Source of the DNA: Siphonodentalium dalli
Taxonomy: Eukaryota > Mollusca > Scaphopoda > Gadilida > Siphonodentaliidae
Assembly: GCA_032622095.1 (NCBI GenBank)
Contig: CP136069.1
Span: 153,933,043-153,997,042, forward strand
Reading direction: 5' to 3'
DNA: 64,000 bases
Below, piece after piece: positions 10,628-22,976 of the stretch; position 1 is the first letter of the stretch; the number at the start of each line of letters is the position of its first letter. The position numbers were made by a program, and so were the translations under genes. The notes below the pieces were generated by a model. The model had not been told where the DNA came from. It was given only the letters and a program-made list of their open reading frames with translations, and did no database searches.

Positions 10628-11254
10628 GGCGGTAGTGCGGGATGGAGTGGGGGTTGTGGGCAGAGGAGTGCTTTACAAGCAAATGTATTGTTGTCCAATC
10701 TATGCAATGTCGATGCACATTTGTACGTTGAAAGTTGATACTTACCACACAACCGGATATATCAAAATATAAAACGTATAGCTGGCAGTATAGTCAAGGA
10801 ACTTTAACTTTAACTTTAAAAGTGATACAAAACAGGCGTAAATAGTAAATTGAAGTCGTAAAGTAGCAAATGGAAGTAGAGAACTAAACACATAATATGT
10901 CTTCAAGTATTGCGCCTACATAACATATACATGTATAAGAGATTTTATTAACTTTTTCTACTTTGCCTTTTGGTTGTGTAATTTGCGCATTAAAACATCT
11001 GCAATTGAAGCCTTCATCTCTGCATGGCATATGAAACACGTTCTTGTGGAATGTTTTCTACAAATGGCTGTAGTAGATCAGTCGTCAAATACCAGTTTCA
11101 AGTAATGAAATAAGCACATAATATGTCTCTAATATTACATTTTTGAGAGCAATTCGACACCAATCAATCCATGTTTATTTCTGTAGAAATCGATCGCGTT
11201 TCATAGCTATTAGAGAGATGTGAATCAATTAGAATTATGTTACACTTTCTCTTT
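10628..11254. other. Intron DNA, no recognised feature
   Basis: AT-rich. A TTTAACTTTAACTTTAA triplet occurs near 10800. No gene or repeat is supported. Confidence 0.4.
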
Positions 11255-11742
11255 CACGGTGGGGAATCACGTGGTTTCGAGGTTGGTGAGCACCACGCAT
11301 ACACAATGGCAGAGGCTGTGGCAAACGCACAAATGACATAATATATGAGGAACTGACTCATAACATCGCTTTTTAACTGTTGCGAGCATATGCTAGTTTA
11401 TTTTTGAAACAAGTTGATACCTTATTTTTTCGGAAATACTCCGTGGTTTTCTATAACATTTTGTCCAAAGTTGCCAGTCGGAGGTTCGTGGAATACACAA
11501 GTCCACACATCTTGGAGAATCCTTTGCCTGACAACTTTGGTCGGAATGTTAGAGTAAACAAATGTGACACAAATGACGTATCAGCTTATTGGAAAAATAG
11601 GATATTATCTGCCCGTAGCTGACAAAATGCTATGTAATATATGTCACATCTTATCTAGTTTATTTCTCTTTTCCTCGTTTCTGGTCGCGTTTTTGAATGC
11701 GTGATACTCATCAACTCGAAACCACGTGATTTCCCCACCGTG
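11255..11742. mobile_element. MITE with about 45-bp inverted repeats
   Basis: CACGGTGGGGAATCACGTGG followed by TTTCGAGGTTGGTGAG at the left is mirrored by CTCATCAACTCGAAACCACG and TGATTTCCCCACCGTG at the right. TCTCTT follows the right end and nearly repeats before the left end, a possible target duplication. A diverged copy is at 6479-6900. Confidence 0.72.
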
Positions 11743-12012
11743 TCTCTTGAAAGTACCCTGATGTACACGTATAGCAGGTATGCGTTCAGTATATAATACT
11801 ATAGATGGATAGACAATCTTCTCTGCCTTAGTTTGTGTAAATGTTTACAATAAAGGATACACGGAATACTCCAGCTCTATTACAGGTTGCAGTGGTTATC
11901 ACAGGTTTGCCGTCCTCGTATAAATTTTTATTTACAAATACACAATTCTGCAACATCGCCATCAGAATCTGAAATGCCAAACACATAGTCATGGTTGATA
12001 TTACTCAAATGT

Positions 12013-12464
12013 GACCGCCATATCAAATCCAGTCGTAAGTCGGGATTTTTTTTACCCTGTGCCAATGCATTCTCTTATATATGCGAGTCGACCATAGGTC
12101 GCCACGCATATATAAGAGAATGCATTGGCCTAACAATTTTTTACAATTTAATAATTTTTTCTTGTATTCTTTAACAATTTTATGATTTCATCCATACAGA
12201 GCCCCAGACAAACATGAGCAGACGACACTCTTCTATATGCTTCTATATATGTGTGGGGCTCCCTGCAGGGTAATGGATGTTTTTTATTTTATGTCCTAAA
12301 AATTGTAAGAAACATTTATTTTAAAAAAACAGATAAAAAATTGTTAGGCCAATGCATTCTCTTATATATGCGAGGCGACCTATGGTCGACTCGCATATAT
12401 AAGAGAATGCATTGGCACAGGGTAAAAAAATCCCGACTTACGACTGGATTTGATATGGCGGGTC
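12013..12464. mobile_element. Foldback element with the double-hairpin cassette, copy B (different outer arms)
   Basis: The outer arms GACCGCCATATCAAATCCAG + TCGTAAGTCGGGATTT pair with AAATCCCGACTTACGACTGG + ATTTGATATGGCGGGTC. Between them, 12055-12422 is the same CCCTGTGCC..GGCACAGGG cassette as in the TTAA elements, with a longer spacer that has gained a small CATCCAT..ATGGATG stem-loop insertion. No TTAA ends are present here. Confidence 0.8.
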
Positions 12465-12763
12465 TCAAATACGCAACGAAAATGGAAAATGGTTTCCCGC
12501 GTTGAGTGAAAGAGTTATATAAAATGGTACAATTTAACCAACCCGGGTAGAATATATTCCACATTGTGGTGAAATTAGTAAAAGTTAATAAACATTAAGA
12601 TGGTACATTTAACCATTTGCGACTGTTTCAATTATGGGGCTACTAAAGTATAATTTTGCATGTGAAACACAACTATTTTGAATGTATATTGTCTACAAAA
12701 CAAATGCGGTCATGGTATAGCGTCACGTAATGGTTCAGCTGTAAATTAAATGACAAAACATGT

Positions 12764-13362
12764 TTAAAGGGGTACTGTACGCCATTTTCAATAAATTCCC
12801 GGTGATAACAACGATCTAGTATCGATACTATATAGAAATATAAGTAATTTGAGTCGAAGATGTATTCTGTAAACGCTCAGGTTAATAGGCTATCTTAAAA
12901 TTTAATAATTTAAAAGTTAATAATTTAATATAAATTGATTTTATGGCTCCAGCCATAAAATGGCGTCTCTTAAAATTGGAATTTCCGTGTACAAAACGTA
13001 ATCAAATTATAATTGAGGGATACTGGATTAATAAAACAATTGCACACACGATCGTTTGAAACATTATGCTTATACGGGGAGAAAACACAAGCCACTCATT
13101 GACTAGTGACCATACACTAACTTAAATGAGTTATGGGACTACTAAGCATATAATATAATGTTTATTTGATTCATTTGGTTGAAAACTGTACAAAAATTAC
13201 TCGACAACGACAATTTGTATTTTTGCATTCCGGTAAATTTGCCATCCGTAACAATACTTCGTACTCAATAGACTTTCAAAAAATGGAAAAGTTGTTACCT
13301 TATTCTCCGACTCGGGGATTATATAAACCAACAACAACATCTTGGGTACAGTACCCCTTTAA
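12764..13362. mobile_element. TTAA-flanked MITE, AGGGG(G)T family, copy 2 (591 bp)
   Basis: TTAA at 12764-12767 and 13359-13362 flanks AGGGGTACTGTAC and its inverse GTACAGTACCCCT. It is longer than the 3488-3724 relative and carries unrelated internal DNA. No coding capacity. Confidence 0.75.
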
Positions 13363-14240
13363 AGCTGTTTGACTCTCATAACAATTATGTTTATACCATA
13401 CCATCTTACTAGTAGTAATGTTCCACTTGTAAGTTAAATGACAATATGCCATAATGGTAATGCACACGAGATAACGCAGTCTCTTTGAAAAGCCGACGAT
13501 AATATTATAATATTTACGTCTCCCATAGATATTTCTTTTCTGTATGATGGGTTTCCCTACATTACATTGGTTCTGGTCCTGGATATTGGTATGTGCCATT
13601 CCCAGCGGAACCGGAAGACAGTGATGTAATGCGCGAGTTATTAACATAGGAACAATAAGTCACACCCAAAAGGCAAATAAAGAAATAAAAAGAAAATAGT
13701 TTCCCACTCACTTCATATCTTAACATACTCCGTGTTTTATCGACGGTTGACGACTTTAAATCGGAACAATTAATAAGATATTATAAGTTGTATCATAGTT
13801 GACAATTAACCTGATATGCGTTGCTATTTTTAGAATTTTATTTGAATGGAGTGACTTCACGTCAGAAAGCCCTTCCATGAAATAGAAAACTCTATGACAG
13901 ATCGAGATACATTATCGTCTGTTTTCAAAGATAACAGAGAGAACGCAAGCAATGGTTGCAATTAGGGATCAATATCGAACAATACTTTGGCAATATAATA
14001 ATGAATGTGCATGGTTGTATGCAGGATACCAGTGTGGAAACTGAAATTTAAACGCTATTGGTAACTGCTCGAGTTGTAACTGGTTATATATTGGAAGGGT
14101 CAATCCTCATAGGTGATTCTATCATAACAAACTCTTACATATAATGAACCATGTTTATGATTGGACATCTTCCAAAAGTGGCAGATCATTGTTTACAAGT
14201 TACAAGCGGAATCTCACAATGTTGTTGCAGTGCAACTTAC
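13363..14240. other. Intron DNA apart from the possible micro-exon
   Basis: Nothing else is recognised. Minus-strand ORF fragments here are not supported by splice sites that fit the host gene. Confidence 0.4.
13712..13753 (-). CDS. TMEM268: Possible 42-bp micro-exon of the TMEM268-like gene
   Basis: Fourteen codons (SSTVDKTRSMLRYE) lie between an acceptor ending GATTTAAAG and a strong donor GTGAGTGG. It is phase 0 on both sides, so it can be included or skipped without changing the frame. With it included, the stretch after helix 2 reads more like the D.R...N..L segment I recall in TMEM268. The acceptor's pyrimidine tract is only moderate. It could equally be a chance pairing in intron DNA. 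Confidence 0.38.
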
Positions 14241-14338
14241 ATCTTCTCTGAGTCGGCGTCTTCTCCACCGGACATAGTAACCGAATACAACCACGAGTAG
14301 AGGAGATGCGAACACCGTCAGACGTACTGGCAAGGCAC
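14241..14338 (-). CDS. TMEM268: Internal exon with transmembrane helix 2 and arginine stop-transfer of the TMEM268-like gene
   Basis: A 98-bp exon between an acceptor AATTTCATAG and a consensus donor GTAAGT. It enters in phase 1 (its first two bases complete a serine) and leaves in phase 0. It encodes ALPVRLTVFASPLLVVV, then FGYYVRW and a run RRRRLRED. Together with the helix 30 to 31 kb away this makes a helical hairpin with a loop of only about ten residues and both ends on the same side; the arginines place them in the cytosol. The 16.4-kb intron upstream holds the 122-bp array, the telomere-like satellite and several foldbacks. Confidence 0.68.
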
Positions 14339-14720
14339 CTATGAAATTAGATTCAATACATATATATTATTCAAGTCTATATATTTACATACTAAGTGTT
14401 GTCATCACTAAATCCAGCATTCTGATTGGACGGCGCCCACGTGGCTAGTTGCAATTATTTCTCGGTGAATGCACAACAGCTAATAACTTCAAGCTCATAA
14501 CAACATCGATACGTCATTTGGGTTTGGAAAGACGAACGCGTAATGTTTTGGGCGCATTTGGATTCGCGCAGGATTGACTTAATAAATAATCGGGTTTCAA
14601 TTGTTCCTGTTAACTTTTGCCAAAGGTGCTATGGGGTATTTTGGGCTGGTTTTGTCACGATACACTTTTCGATTTAAATACATTTACAAAAGTGGCTTTT
14701 TCGCTAAATGTTTATAAATA

Positions 14721-14950
14721 TAAGGATTAACTGTCATGTGGACTGTTTTTATGGAGATGTAACCGTGAGGTAAGTGGTCATAACTTGTATGTAAAACCCT
14801 TCATGTGGACTGTTTTTATGGAGATGTAACCGTGAGGTAAGTGGTCATAACTTGTATGTTAAACCATTCGGGTTTTACACAAGTTATGACCACTTACCTC
14901 ACGGTTACATCTCCATAAAAACAGTCCACATGACAGTTAATCCTTATATA
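14721..14950. mobile_element. Foldback repeat with a duplicated left arm
   Basis: TAAGGATTAACTGTCATGTG and the following 65 bp occur once fully, then ATGTGGACTGTTTTTATGGA to CATAACTTGTATG is repeated directly, then the whole arm returns inverted and ends CACATGACAGTTAATCCTTA. Arm identity is almost perfect, so the structure is young. Confidence 0.8.
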
Positions 14951-16699
14951 AAACATATAGTCTAGAGTAGTCAGGTGGTTACCCGAATTCACCCCGTTCC
15001 ATGCATAAAGGTAGGTAGATAAATAACTAGAATACTATTAAGTACACACCTATTGTTATAATTCGATTGCTTATTTGCAGGGTTCGAGCTGCCACTTGCC
15101 AAATTCGCCAATGGAAAAAATAACTCACATCTGGCAAACAAATTTTCATTTGGCAAACTGTTGGCAAGTCATTAGTTTAATTCCTCAAGAAAGTTGAATA
15201 ATATTTGTGCCAATCAATACCTTTCATTTCAGCAAACTCTTACATTAATTGTATTGTATTATAAGGTTAGAAAAAGTTAACACCTCTATGAAGATGCAAT
15301 TAGTATGAAAATGTTAGTAATGTTGTAATGCCGCCGAGGTAAATATTTCCTAAGTATATACACACTGATGCTAATGGGGTCGTTGTCGTAATGTGTTCTA
15401 CTTAGATGCACACCATGTGCATTTCTGTATACTATATATATGCACACCAGTCTCGCGATGTGTCACGTGACAGGTTCATTGTCGTAGTGTTTTCTACATA
15501 AATGCACACGTGTTGATATTTTTTGTAAGTTAATTTTCTTCCGCTCATCGATCAAACAACCATGCAGTTCTTTCGGTCCCTGTTTAATACCGGTACTAAG
15601 TTCAATATGCGGGGTGAAGAAATCTCCGAATGATAATGCCAATATGATATGCACCATATGTGGAGACTATTTAGGAGACGAATTCATTTAGTTATTACAT
15701 GCTGTCGTTTGGATGAAATCAGAAAACAATATATCCCTGAATACTTTTTGAGAGCTCGTCGTGATGTGGCTTAACAGCTAAAACGACGTAAAATCTAACT
15801 AAACAAAAAACAAACCCTACGAGAGATAAATTCCATAGTCTCCAATCTCTTCAAAATATAGGCCTCATAAAAAGACTATGCATATTCCTAATGTGTGCCT
15901 TTAAGATTTAAGAAGGTGCCTATTCTATATGAGCGGAGTCATTTATTGTTATGGGTGAACACATGTAATTATCCTACTTGTTAAGTTTATCACCTATTAT
16001 TGTGTAATCTAATTTAATTACTGCTGTAAAAATAAACATGCATATGTATATGAAATGAACAATAATGAATGTGATATCCAAATTGTGAACATAGTGTATA
16101 TACGTTTTGCTTATTTCACTGTTATGTGACCTTTTGCAATAAATCTGTCAATCAAGTTCGAAATTGCAATTTAGCCACACCAAACGGAGACACTCTACAC
16201 ACAGAGAACATATGTTTCACATGGGAACCAAAACTGGTTCCAATGTTTGTCCCAGTAGGTGACAACCTTGCCTCCTGGCTGAGTGATAAGATATTTATAA
16301 TATCTCATGAATCTGGCGTGGGTCTTAATCCATTCATCAAGTTGACAATCGGGTGGTTGACTCAGTACGTGATTCATCACACGAAAGCCAGCATCTCTCC
16401 TAAGAATTGCACGGACATCTCCTTTAATTCAATTTCACTCAAAATTGACCCTTTCTCTCGAAGCAGTGTATCGAACTTTGAAAACTCAAAGATCAATAAG
16501 TTTTCTGAGTCGAAACTGTTGACAGATTTTGGAGATTTTTATATTGGAACAATGGGATCAACTTCCTTTGTTGGTTTCGGAGGAAACGTAGAAAATGCAG
16601 TAGCTGCATCCATTGCCTGCGAGACAGGAGAACAGGAGAAATATAATTCTGTTGAACTTGTGTTGCTAGTGATATACTGACGATTTTTATTTCATTCTC
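14951..16699. other. Intron DNA; the right part may contain the decayed C-terminal end of LINE ORF1
   Basis: From 14951 to about 16100 nothing is recognised apart from a CACATGTGCAT word repeated near 15410 and 15500. From 16126 to 16680 both strands carry long open stretches next to the ORF1 relic; I read these as antisense or decayed ORF1 tail rather than a gene. Confidence 0.35.
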
Positions 16700-17465
16700 T
16701 GAGTGCTGGCATCAACATACTTTTCCCTAGAAACGGCAGCCGAGTATGTGCCTTGAGAAATTGATGGTCTGGCACCAACTAATTTCTTAGCATCCATATA
16801 CGATAATTTTTTCTCAGCCTTATATCTTGTATCTTGAATTCATAGTCCTATATGGGACATGAACGATCCATTGCAGCATGTGAACCTTGACAGTTCGAAT
16901 TTTTTTTTAGGATTTGTACAATCCTTATAATTATGACCAGAAACAGAACAGCGTGAACAAATGGTTCTTTATTTTTACACTGTTCCTGGCCATGACCATA
17001 GCACTGGCATTTAAAACATCGTAATGGATTTGGAACATATGTACTTATATCTACCTTCATGTACCCAACCTTCAATGTTGGTGGATGTTCGCACCGATTG
17101 AAGGTCAGAAGATAACTATTCTAACTCCCTGTGGTGCCAACTCCGCCAATATTTCTGGTTCCGCAAAAGGTCTGCTACTATTCAATGTGATGCGTAACCA
17201 ACAGTGGTGTCTGCAATAGTTGTTAACTGCGGAAGAGCATCAGATTGAACTTTCTTTGAACAATCAATCAAGAGAGAGCCACTTATTGGCCCAGTCCTGA
17301 TAGGTTTATAATATTTCAATTGTCCAGCAATGCTTTGTAGCGTTTTATCAATGACAAAGATAGAAGGTCTTTTCACATTTGGGTCAAAGCCAGAGGAACC
17401 AAGTACTGAGGGAATACCTCACTTGATGAGTCATCCTTCTGACGAGCAGTAAGTTGTTTGAGTGG
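16700..17465 (-). pseudogene. Jockey-like LINE ORF1 (gag-like) relic
   Basis: Read on the minus strand in pieces. Near 17440 a stretch reads SSSEVFPQYLVPL; at 17376 comes RPSIFVIDKTLQSIAGQLK followed by a GSLLI segment; at about 17050 VDISTYVPNPLRCFKCQCYG and HGQEQC form a CX2CX4HX4C zinc knuckle; near 16830 YKAEKKLSYMDAKKLV follows. This order (N-terminal FP.FL, KG-type helix, RCFKCQ.FGHG knuckle, EKKLSY.EAKKLV) is typical of ORF1 in Jockey-clade elements. At least three frame shifts or stops break it. ORF1 binds element RNA; no ORF2 was found next to it, so this is a fragment. Confidence 0.68.
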
Positions 17466-17879
17466 CCATACGAAAAGCAAAACAACCCCAACAACTAGCC
17501 CAGCAGCCGCCGCGGACTACCCTTCGGATTCTGGTCGGGCCAAAGACTGGTACATAGCTGAAGCGGTGATCCGTTTTGCCACTGCATATGACAGCCTCCC
17601 TGTACCCATCGTGTGCAGGCGTGAGCAATACAGGATATAATCACCCGTCATGAAGAGATGTAGGACCAAAGAGGACCATGAGCAAAGTCGTATCCGCAGG
17701 TCGATGCCTCATGTGATACGGTCGTCATAGTACCTCCAGGACTCCTACACCACTCCTCACGGGATGCACACATGATACACAGGGTGCCCCATTAGGGGGC
17801 CTTCAGCAATATGATAACACTCCATATGCCTGGCGGGAAGATATAATCCAGTAATGAGAGAGCTGTTATATTTACTGAC
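17466..17879. other. Possible 5' leader of the LINE relic; otherwise unrecognised
   Basis: Upstream of ORF1 on the minus strand, somewhat GC-rich, with no clear promoter or end. Confidence 0.3.
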
Positions 17880-18190
17880 GAAGTCCGTGAAACTATTTTT
17901 GTATGTGCCTCTTCGGTCGACAATGAGACATTAACGTCCACATATACCATCGCCGTTATATCAAAACGCGACGGCGAATCGTGTAAAACATGTCGCGCGA
18001 AGTTACGATAGCTTGTCGTTCAGTTACCATTTGGACGGATTGCCATTCTAAAAATCAATTTCATTAAACAAAAGGTGGATTCCCAAGTCATTCAAACATC
18101 AGTATTAACCTTTTCAGTACTGAATCGATTCTCCCGTTCAGTTATAAACTATATTCATTGGAACGGTCTATTGTTCATTTGGAGGGGTGT
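17880..18190. repeat. Dispersed repeat family R1, copy 1
   Basis: GACAATGAGACATTAACGTC and TTCTAAAAATCAATTTCATT are shared with 23985-24540 and 27775-28950 in the same order. Confidence 0.5.
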
Positions 18191-18969
18191 TCTGGTAATA
18201 AACCAGACAATTGATAGAAAAAAAAACAGGTAATACAAGAGCGGAATGATTCATTTCGGCCAATTTGGCCGTTTACTTCATGTCTGTTTTTCATCTGACG
18301 TGTATGTCGAATAAATGATGTGGAGGATTTATGTAAATGTTAGCCCAAACTACATTTCCAAGTAACGATGGTTTTGTTGTTTATTTTGAGGAATAATACC
18401 GCGTCAGATGAATTCAGCCCAAATATGTTAACAGTTGTCGTGTAAAACATTCGGCAGTAGGTTAGCGTTATTTAGTATTTGTGGATGTCCTTTAAAATGG
18501 GGAAAATAGACTACTGCGCTTGAACGAGCATATGAATTTGTCGTTTTTAATGTATAGCAACTTGATAATCAATTACAGAGGCATTCTCTGTCAAATATGG
18601 TCGCTCTATTTACGGTATTAATTGCGGAACTTTCTAAAGTAAACTACGCGTAAACGGATACATACGGTAAATTATAGAAGGTGCCGGAATCGGCCTACTC
18701 GCCCCAGGGCCAACTCGCCCCAGTCGACGTGTGTCAACTCGGTACCTACTATAACATGTACCCGAGGATGAGTCCGGCTCGGAATAAAATATGTATACGG
18801 GTGTTATATAGCGTTTTGTCCGTTGTTTCTCAATGAATATTATTGAAATTTGGTGTATATGTCCGGGCTGGGACATGGAATACAACAACGTTTGAATTGT
18901 TTTTAAATTTACAAATTTGTTGATTTTATTCATTTTTTTTCCGTTCTGAAAACACACTATAAAGTGTAT
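18191..18969. other. Intron DNA, no recognised feature
   Basis: CCCCAGGGCCAACTCGCCCCAGT near 18700 is a small repeat; nothing else is seen. Confidence 0.4.
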
Positions 18970-19276
18970 ATAATATAATAACGAACACGAGACATACATA
19001 ATTTATAAACTGTTAACAAAAGATATCAAATTCAATACATGACAAAGATGACTCAGTGGAGTTTATAAAGTGAACATAAAAATAGTGAGGTAAGAATCTT
19101 TTTAAGGAATGCAACTTTATTTAATGATAATAAACACATAAATTATAATAACAAACATGAGACATACATAATTTATAAACGGTTAACAAAAGATATCAAA
19201 CTCAATACATGACAAAGATGACTCAGTGAAGTTTATAAAGTGAACATAAAAATATTAAGGTAAGAATCTTTTTAAG
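18970..19276. repeat. Two-copy direct repeat, about 135 bp each
   Basis: GACATACATAATTTATAAAC to GGTAAGAATCTTTTTAAG occurs at 18970-19105 and again at 19142-19276 with few differences, separated by 36 bp. Confidence 0.85.
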
Positions 19277-19289
19277 CATTACCAAACCG

Positions 19290-20680
19290 TTTAGCACAGA
19301 CCACAGTCCACTTCACTCACCCGATCATCACCAAACTTCATATTTATCTTGATATTGATCTATCAGATGAGAGCTATCAAATATTTTGTTGATTTCATAG
19401 GAAAAAATGGTCGCCAGCGGCCATATTGCATTTACGTTATATGTTATCGCGTTATGTCGATATATAATATTACTTAGAAATTTCACCTTTCCAGATTCAT
19501 AATTGCTCCATTGACTGTAACATATGAAATTATTCCCCTCTTCGGATAGAGTGTCACTGAAACTTTATTTTGTCAGACTGTCTGTATAATCACTGATTAT
19601 ATATGGCAATAATCTGTAATAAGATGTAGCACTGTTTTATTTTATATTTACACGCAGTGCTGTTTTTATACAACAATTCTAATCCCCCTACATGTAGATC
19701 ATCATGTGATCGACCATACATCGCGCGAGGACCTGGTTAAATTAAGGGGGGTTTTATGGATCACTTCTGTCCTCAAGCTAGATTATACTTATGACATTTA
19801 ATGGCATGTTACTAACGTGGAGGGTTAGATATGCTTGAGAAACCACCACTCTTTAATTCACACCAAGTTGTCAGCTGTCATGAACCAATAGCCATGATAT
19901 ATGGTTTATTTTATGTATACTAGTAATATAGTTATTTTCAGTACCTTTATATACCAGTACTGTGTATAACAATGCATATAAATTAATCAATGTATACATG
20001 TATATTGATTCAACGGATTCAGTGGTTTTGTCCATCAGTCTATCAAATTTGCGGGGAAAACATGGCCACAAGCAGTACAACCTGCTAAATTTCGAATTTG
20101 AATCAATTGGCGCACCCTGCAGCCAGCTTTTATTGGAGAACTTTTTCTCATGTGGATATTTTGGGTCACCGCTAGATGTGAGCCATATTTTGTTCTCAAA
20201 CTGTCCTTGTGAAGACATCACTGCCAGCGGTGATCTTCAATTTTACTATTTTTATGGCTAAATAATTTGGTTGATCCTACAGACGACACCCCTTGTCCGA
20301 TCGTCACCAGATTCCACAATGATCTTCTGGATAACCAGCGTGAGAGTAATATAATTTTCCCGAATTTCGTTAAAAAACATTACCACAGGCAGCAATTTGG
20401 TATCTTACTCTTTGATCCTCTTTTGCATGACTGAATTGTTTAGCAACTGTACAGACATATCCCTCATCTGATAGTCACCAAACTTCATATTGATCTTCGG
20501 GCTGACAACTAGATGGGAGCTATCGAATGCTTTGAATTTTTTTGGAAAACATTGTCGCCAGCAGTCATCTTCTATTTTGGTTTTTATATACATGTATATC
20601 TCTTCATGCGGATAGCCAGTATTACGTAGGTACTTCAACTTTCCGCATTCCTGTCATCATTTGAAATATAAAAATTTACC
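19290..20680. repeat. Degenerate tandem repeat around ATCACCAAACTTCATATTGA
   Basis: CCGATCATCACCAAACTTCA (19321), CCGATCGTCACCAGATTCCA (20297) and CTGATAGTCACCAAACTTCA (20465) each precede GATCTT.. and, after 60-100 bp, a GTCGCCAGC.G.CAT motif. Copies are old and of uneven length. Confidence 0.55.
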
Positions 20681-20825
20681 TGATACATGCACCCTTCAAA
20701 ATTTGTTTCGTCGTATCTATTTTAATGACCCGCATGGTAATATTGATACAGATATATTTGTCAAACATTTCTTTGTACAATATACAGGTATTTAGTTTGT
20801 AACAAAATCTAGAAATATATAATAG

Positions 20826-21325
20826 TAGCTGGTGGACCCGACTTCGTCCGGGATGTTCCCCTCTGATTTTCGGATAATTGCGCGATTTAACCTTGAATTG
20901 ACCATTTTAAAGGTGAAGGTCATGTCGGGGTCACGATTTGACCCGTCCAAAACACTCCCCGGACAAAAGTCACGACAAAAGTACCCGTCGAAATCCGCCC
21001 GGCTTTACCCGATTTGACCTTGAATTGACAATTTTGAATGTCAAGATCAGGTCAGGGTCATGATTTGACCCACCCGAAACACTCCTGGGACAAAAGTAAC
21101 AGTAGGTATCAAATTTCGTTGGAATACTTCCGTTTTACCAGATTTGACCTTGAATTGATCTTTTTGAATGTCAAAGTCAGGTCGGGATCAAGATTTGACC
21201 CGTCCAAAATACTCCCTGGAAATAATATCCCCATGGTATCAAATTTCGTCAAATCTGTCAGGCAGTTTTCCCGGCCATAGCTAACAGACAAACAGACAGA
21301 CAAATGTCCAAAATATATATTAGAC
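20826..21325 (+). repeat. Head-array-tail repeat, copy 1
   Basis: The head GGTGGACCCGACTTCGTCCG is followed by three units of about 118 bp around GATTTGACCTTGAATTGA and GTCAAGATCAGGTC. A (CAGA)n stretch at about 21283-21300 and the tail TCCAAAATATATATTAGACTAG follow. The next copy begins immediately after. Confidence 0.72.
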
Positions 21326-22976
21326 TAGCCGATGAGCCCGACGTTGTCCGGGCTATTCAAAAAATCAAATTTCAAGTCGATAGCTCCACCCGTTTCCGAC
21401 ATCTGGTCTGCGCATGCGCGAAGCTGGCGTCGCACGACTCGGCGACCCGATAAAATTCGTATCCGGGGCAAGATACATTCACATACCAAATTTCAAGTCG
21501 ATAGCTCCACCCGTTTCCGAGATCTGGTCTGCGCATGCGCGAAGCTGGCGTCGCACGGGCTCGGCGACCCGATAAAATTCGTATCCGGGGCAAGATACAT
21601 TCATACAGCAAATTTCAAGTCGATAGCTCCACCCGTTTCCGAGATCTCGTCTGCGCATGCGCGAAGCTGGCGTCTCGACGTTGTCCGGGCTATTCAAAAA
21701 CCAAATTTCAAGTCGATAGCTATTCAAAAACCAAATTTCAAGTCGATAGCGAAGCTGGCGTCGCACGGGCTAGGCGACCCGATAAAATTCGTATCCGGGG
21801 CAAGATACATTCACATACCAAATTTCAAGTCGATAGCTCAACCCGTTTCCGAGATCTCGTCTGCGCATGCGCGAAGCCGGCGTCGCATGGGCTCGGCGAC
21901 CCGATCAAATTCGTATCCGGGGCAAGATACATTCACATAGCAAATTTCAAGGCGATAGCTCCACCCGTTTCCGAGATCTCGTCTGCGCATGCGCGAAGCT
22001 GGCGTCGCACGGGCTCGGCGACCCGATAAAATTCGTATCCGGGGCAAGATACATTCACATAGCAAATTTCAAGGCGATAGCTCCACCCGTTTCCGAGATC
22101 TCGTCTGCTCATGCGCGAAGCTGGCGTCGCACGGGCTCGGCGACCCGATAAAATTCGTATCCGGGGCAAGATACATTCATACAGCAAATTTCAAGTCGAT
22201 AGCTCCACCCGTTTCCGAGATCTCGTCTGCGCATGCGCGAAGCTGGCGTCTCGACGTTGTCCGGGCTATTCAAAAACCAAATTTCAAGTCGATAGCTATT
22301 CAAAAACCAAATTTCAAGTCGATAGCGAAGCTGGCGTCGCACGGGCTAGGCGACCCGATAAAATTCGTATCCGGGGCAAGATACATTCACATACCAAATT
22401 TCAAGTCGATAGCTCAACCCGTTTCCGAGATCTCGTCTGCGCATGCGCGAAGCCGGCGTCGCATGGGCTCGGCGACCCGATCAAATTCGTATCCGGGGCA
22501 AGATACATTCACATAGCAAATTTCAAGGCGATAGCTCCACCCGTTTCCGAGATCTCGTCTGCGCATGCGCGAAGCTGGCGTCGCACGGGCTCGGCGACCC
22601 GATAAAATTCGTATCCGGGGCAAGATACATTCACATATCAAATTTCAAGTGGATAGCTCCACCCGTTTCCGAGATCTGGTCTGCGCATGCGCGAAGCTAG
22701 CGTCGCACGGGCTCGGCGACCCGATAAAATTCGTATCCGGGGCAAGATACATTCACATAGCAAAGTTCAAGTCGATAGCTCCACCCGTTTCCGAGATCTC
22801 GTCTGCGCATGCGCTGCACGGGCCCCGCACGGGCTCGCCAATACGACAAGGTCGACCGCCTGGTCAAACTACACACACGTACCAAGTTTCGTCCCGATCG
22901 GTCGAGAATCGTAGATTTGTATAAATGACAGACAGACAGACAAACAGACAGACAGAGGTCTTCAAAATATATATGA
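21326..22976 (+). repeat. Head-array-tail repeat, copy 2, with amplified 122-bp array
   Basis: The head is GATGAGCCCGACGTTGTCCG. The array (21360-22830) has about 12 units of 121-122 bp containing TTCAAGTCGATAGCTCCACC, TCTGCGCATGCGCGAAGCTG and ATTCGTATCCGGGGCAAGAT. A segment of about 525 bp is present twice 576 bp apart with no difference I could find. Internal fragments of the head (GACGTTGTCCGGGCTATTCA) are embedded at about 21678 and 22254. It ends with CAGA repeats and TTCAAAATATATATGAGACTAG. Long open frames across the array are a by-product of the repeat. Confidence 0.88.

Noticed and set aside
13300-13647. 115-codon minus-strand frame
   Set aside because: Overlaps the TTAA MITE end and shows no motif or usable splice pair.
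16126-16680. 184-codon plus-strand open frame
   Set aside because: No motif or splice context; it is antisense to what is probably the decayed tail of the LINE ORF1 relic on the minus strand.
21332-22924. Many overlapping frames of 75-202 codons on both strands
   Set aside because: All are translations of the 122-bp array; identical peptides recur because the DNA repeats.
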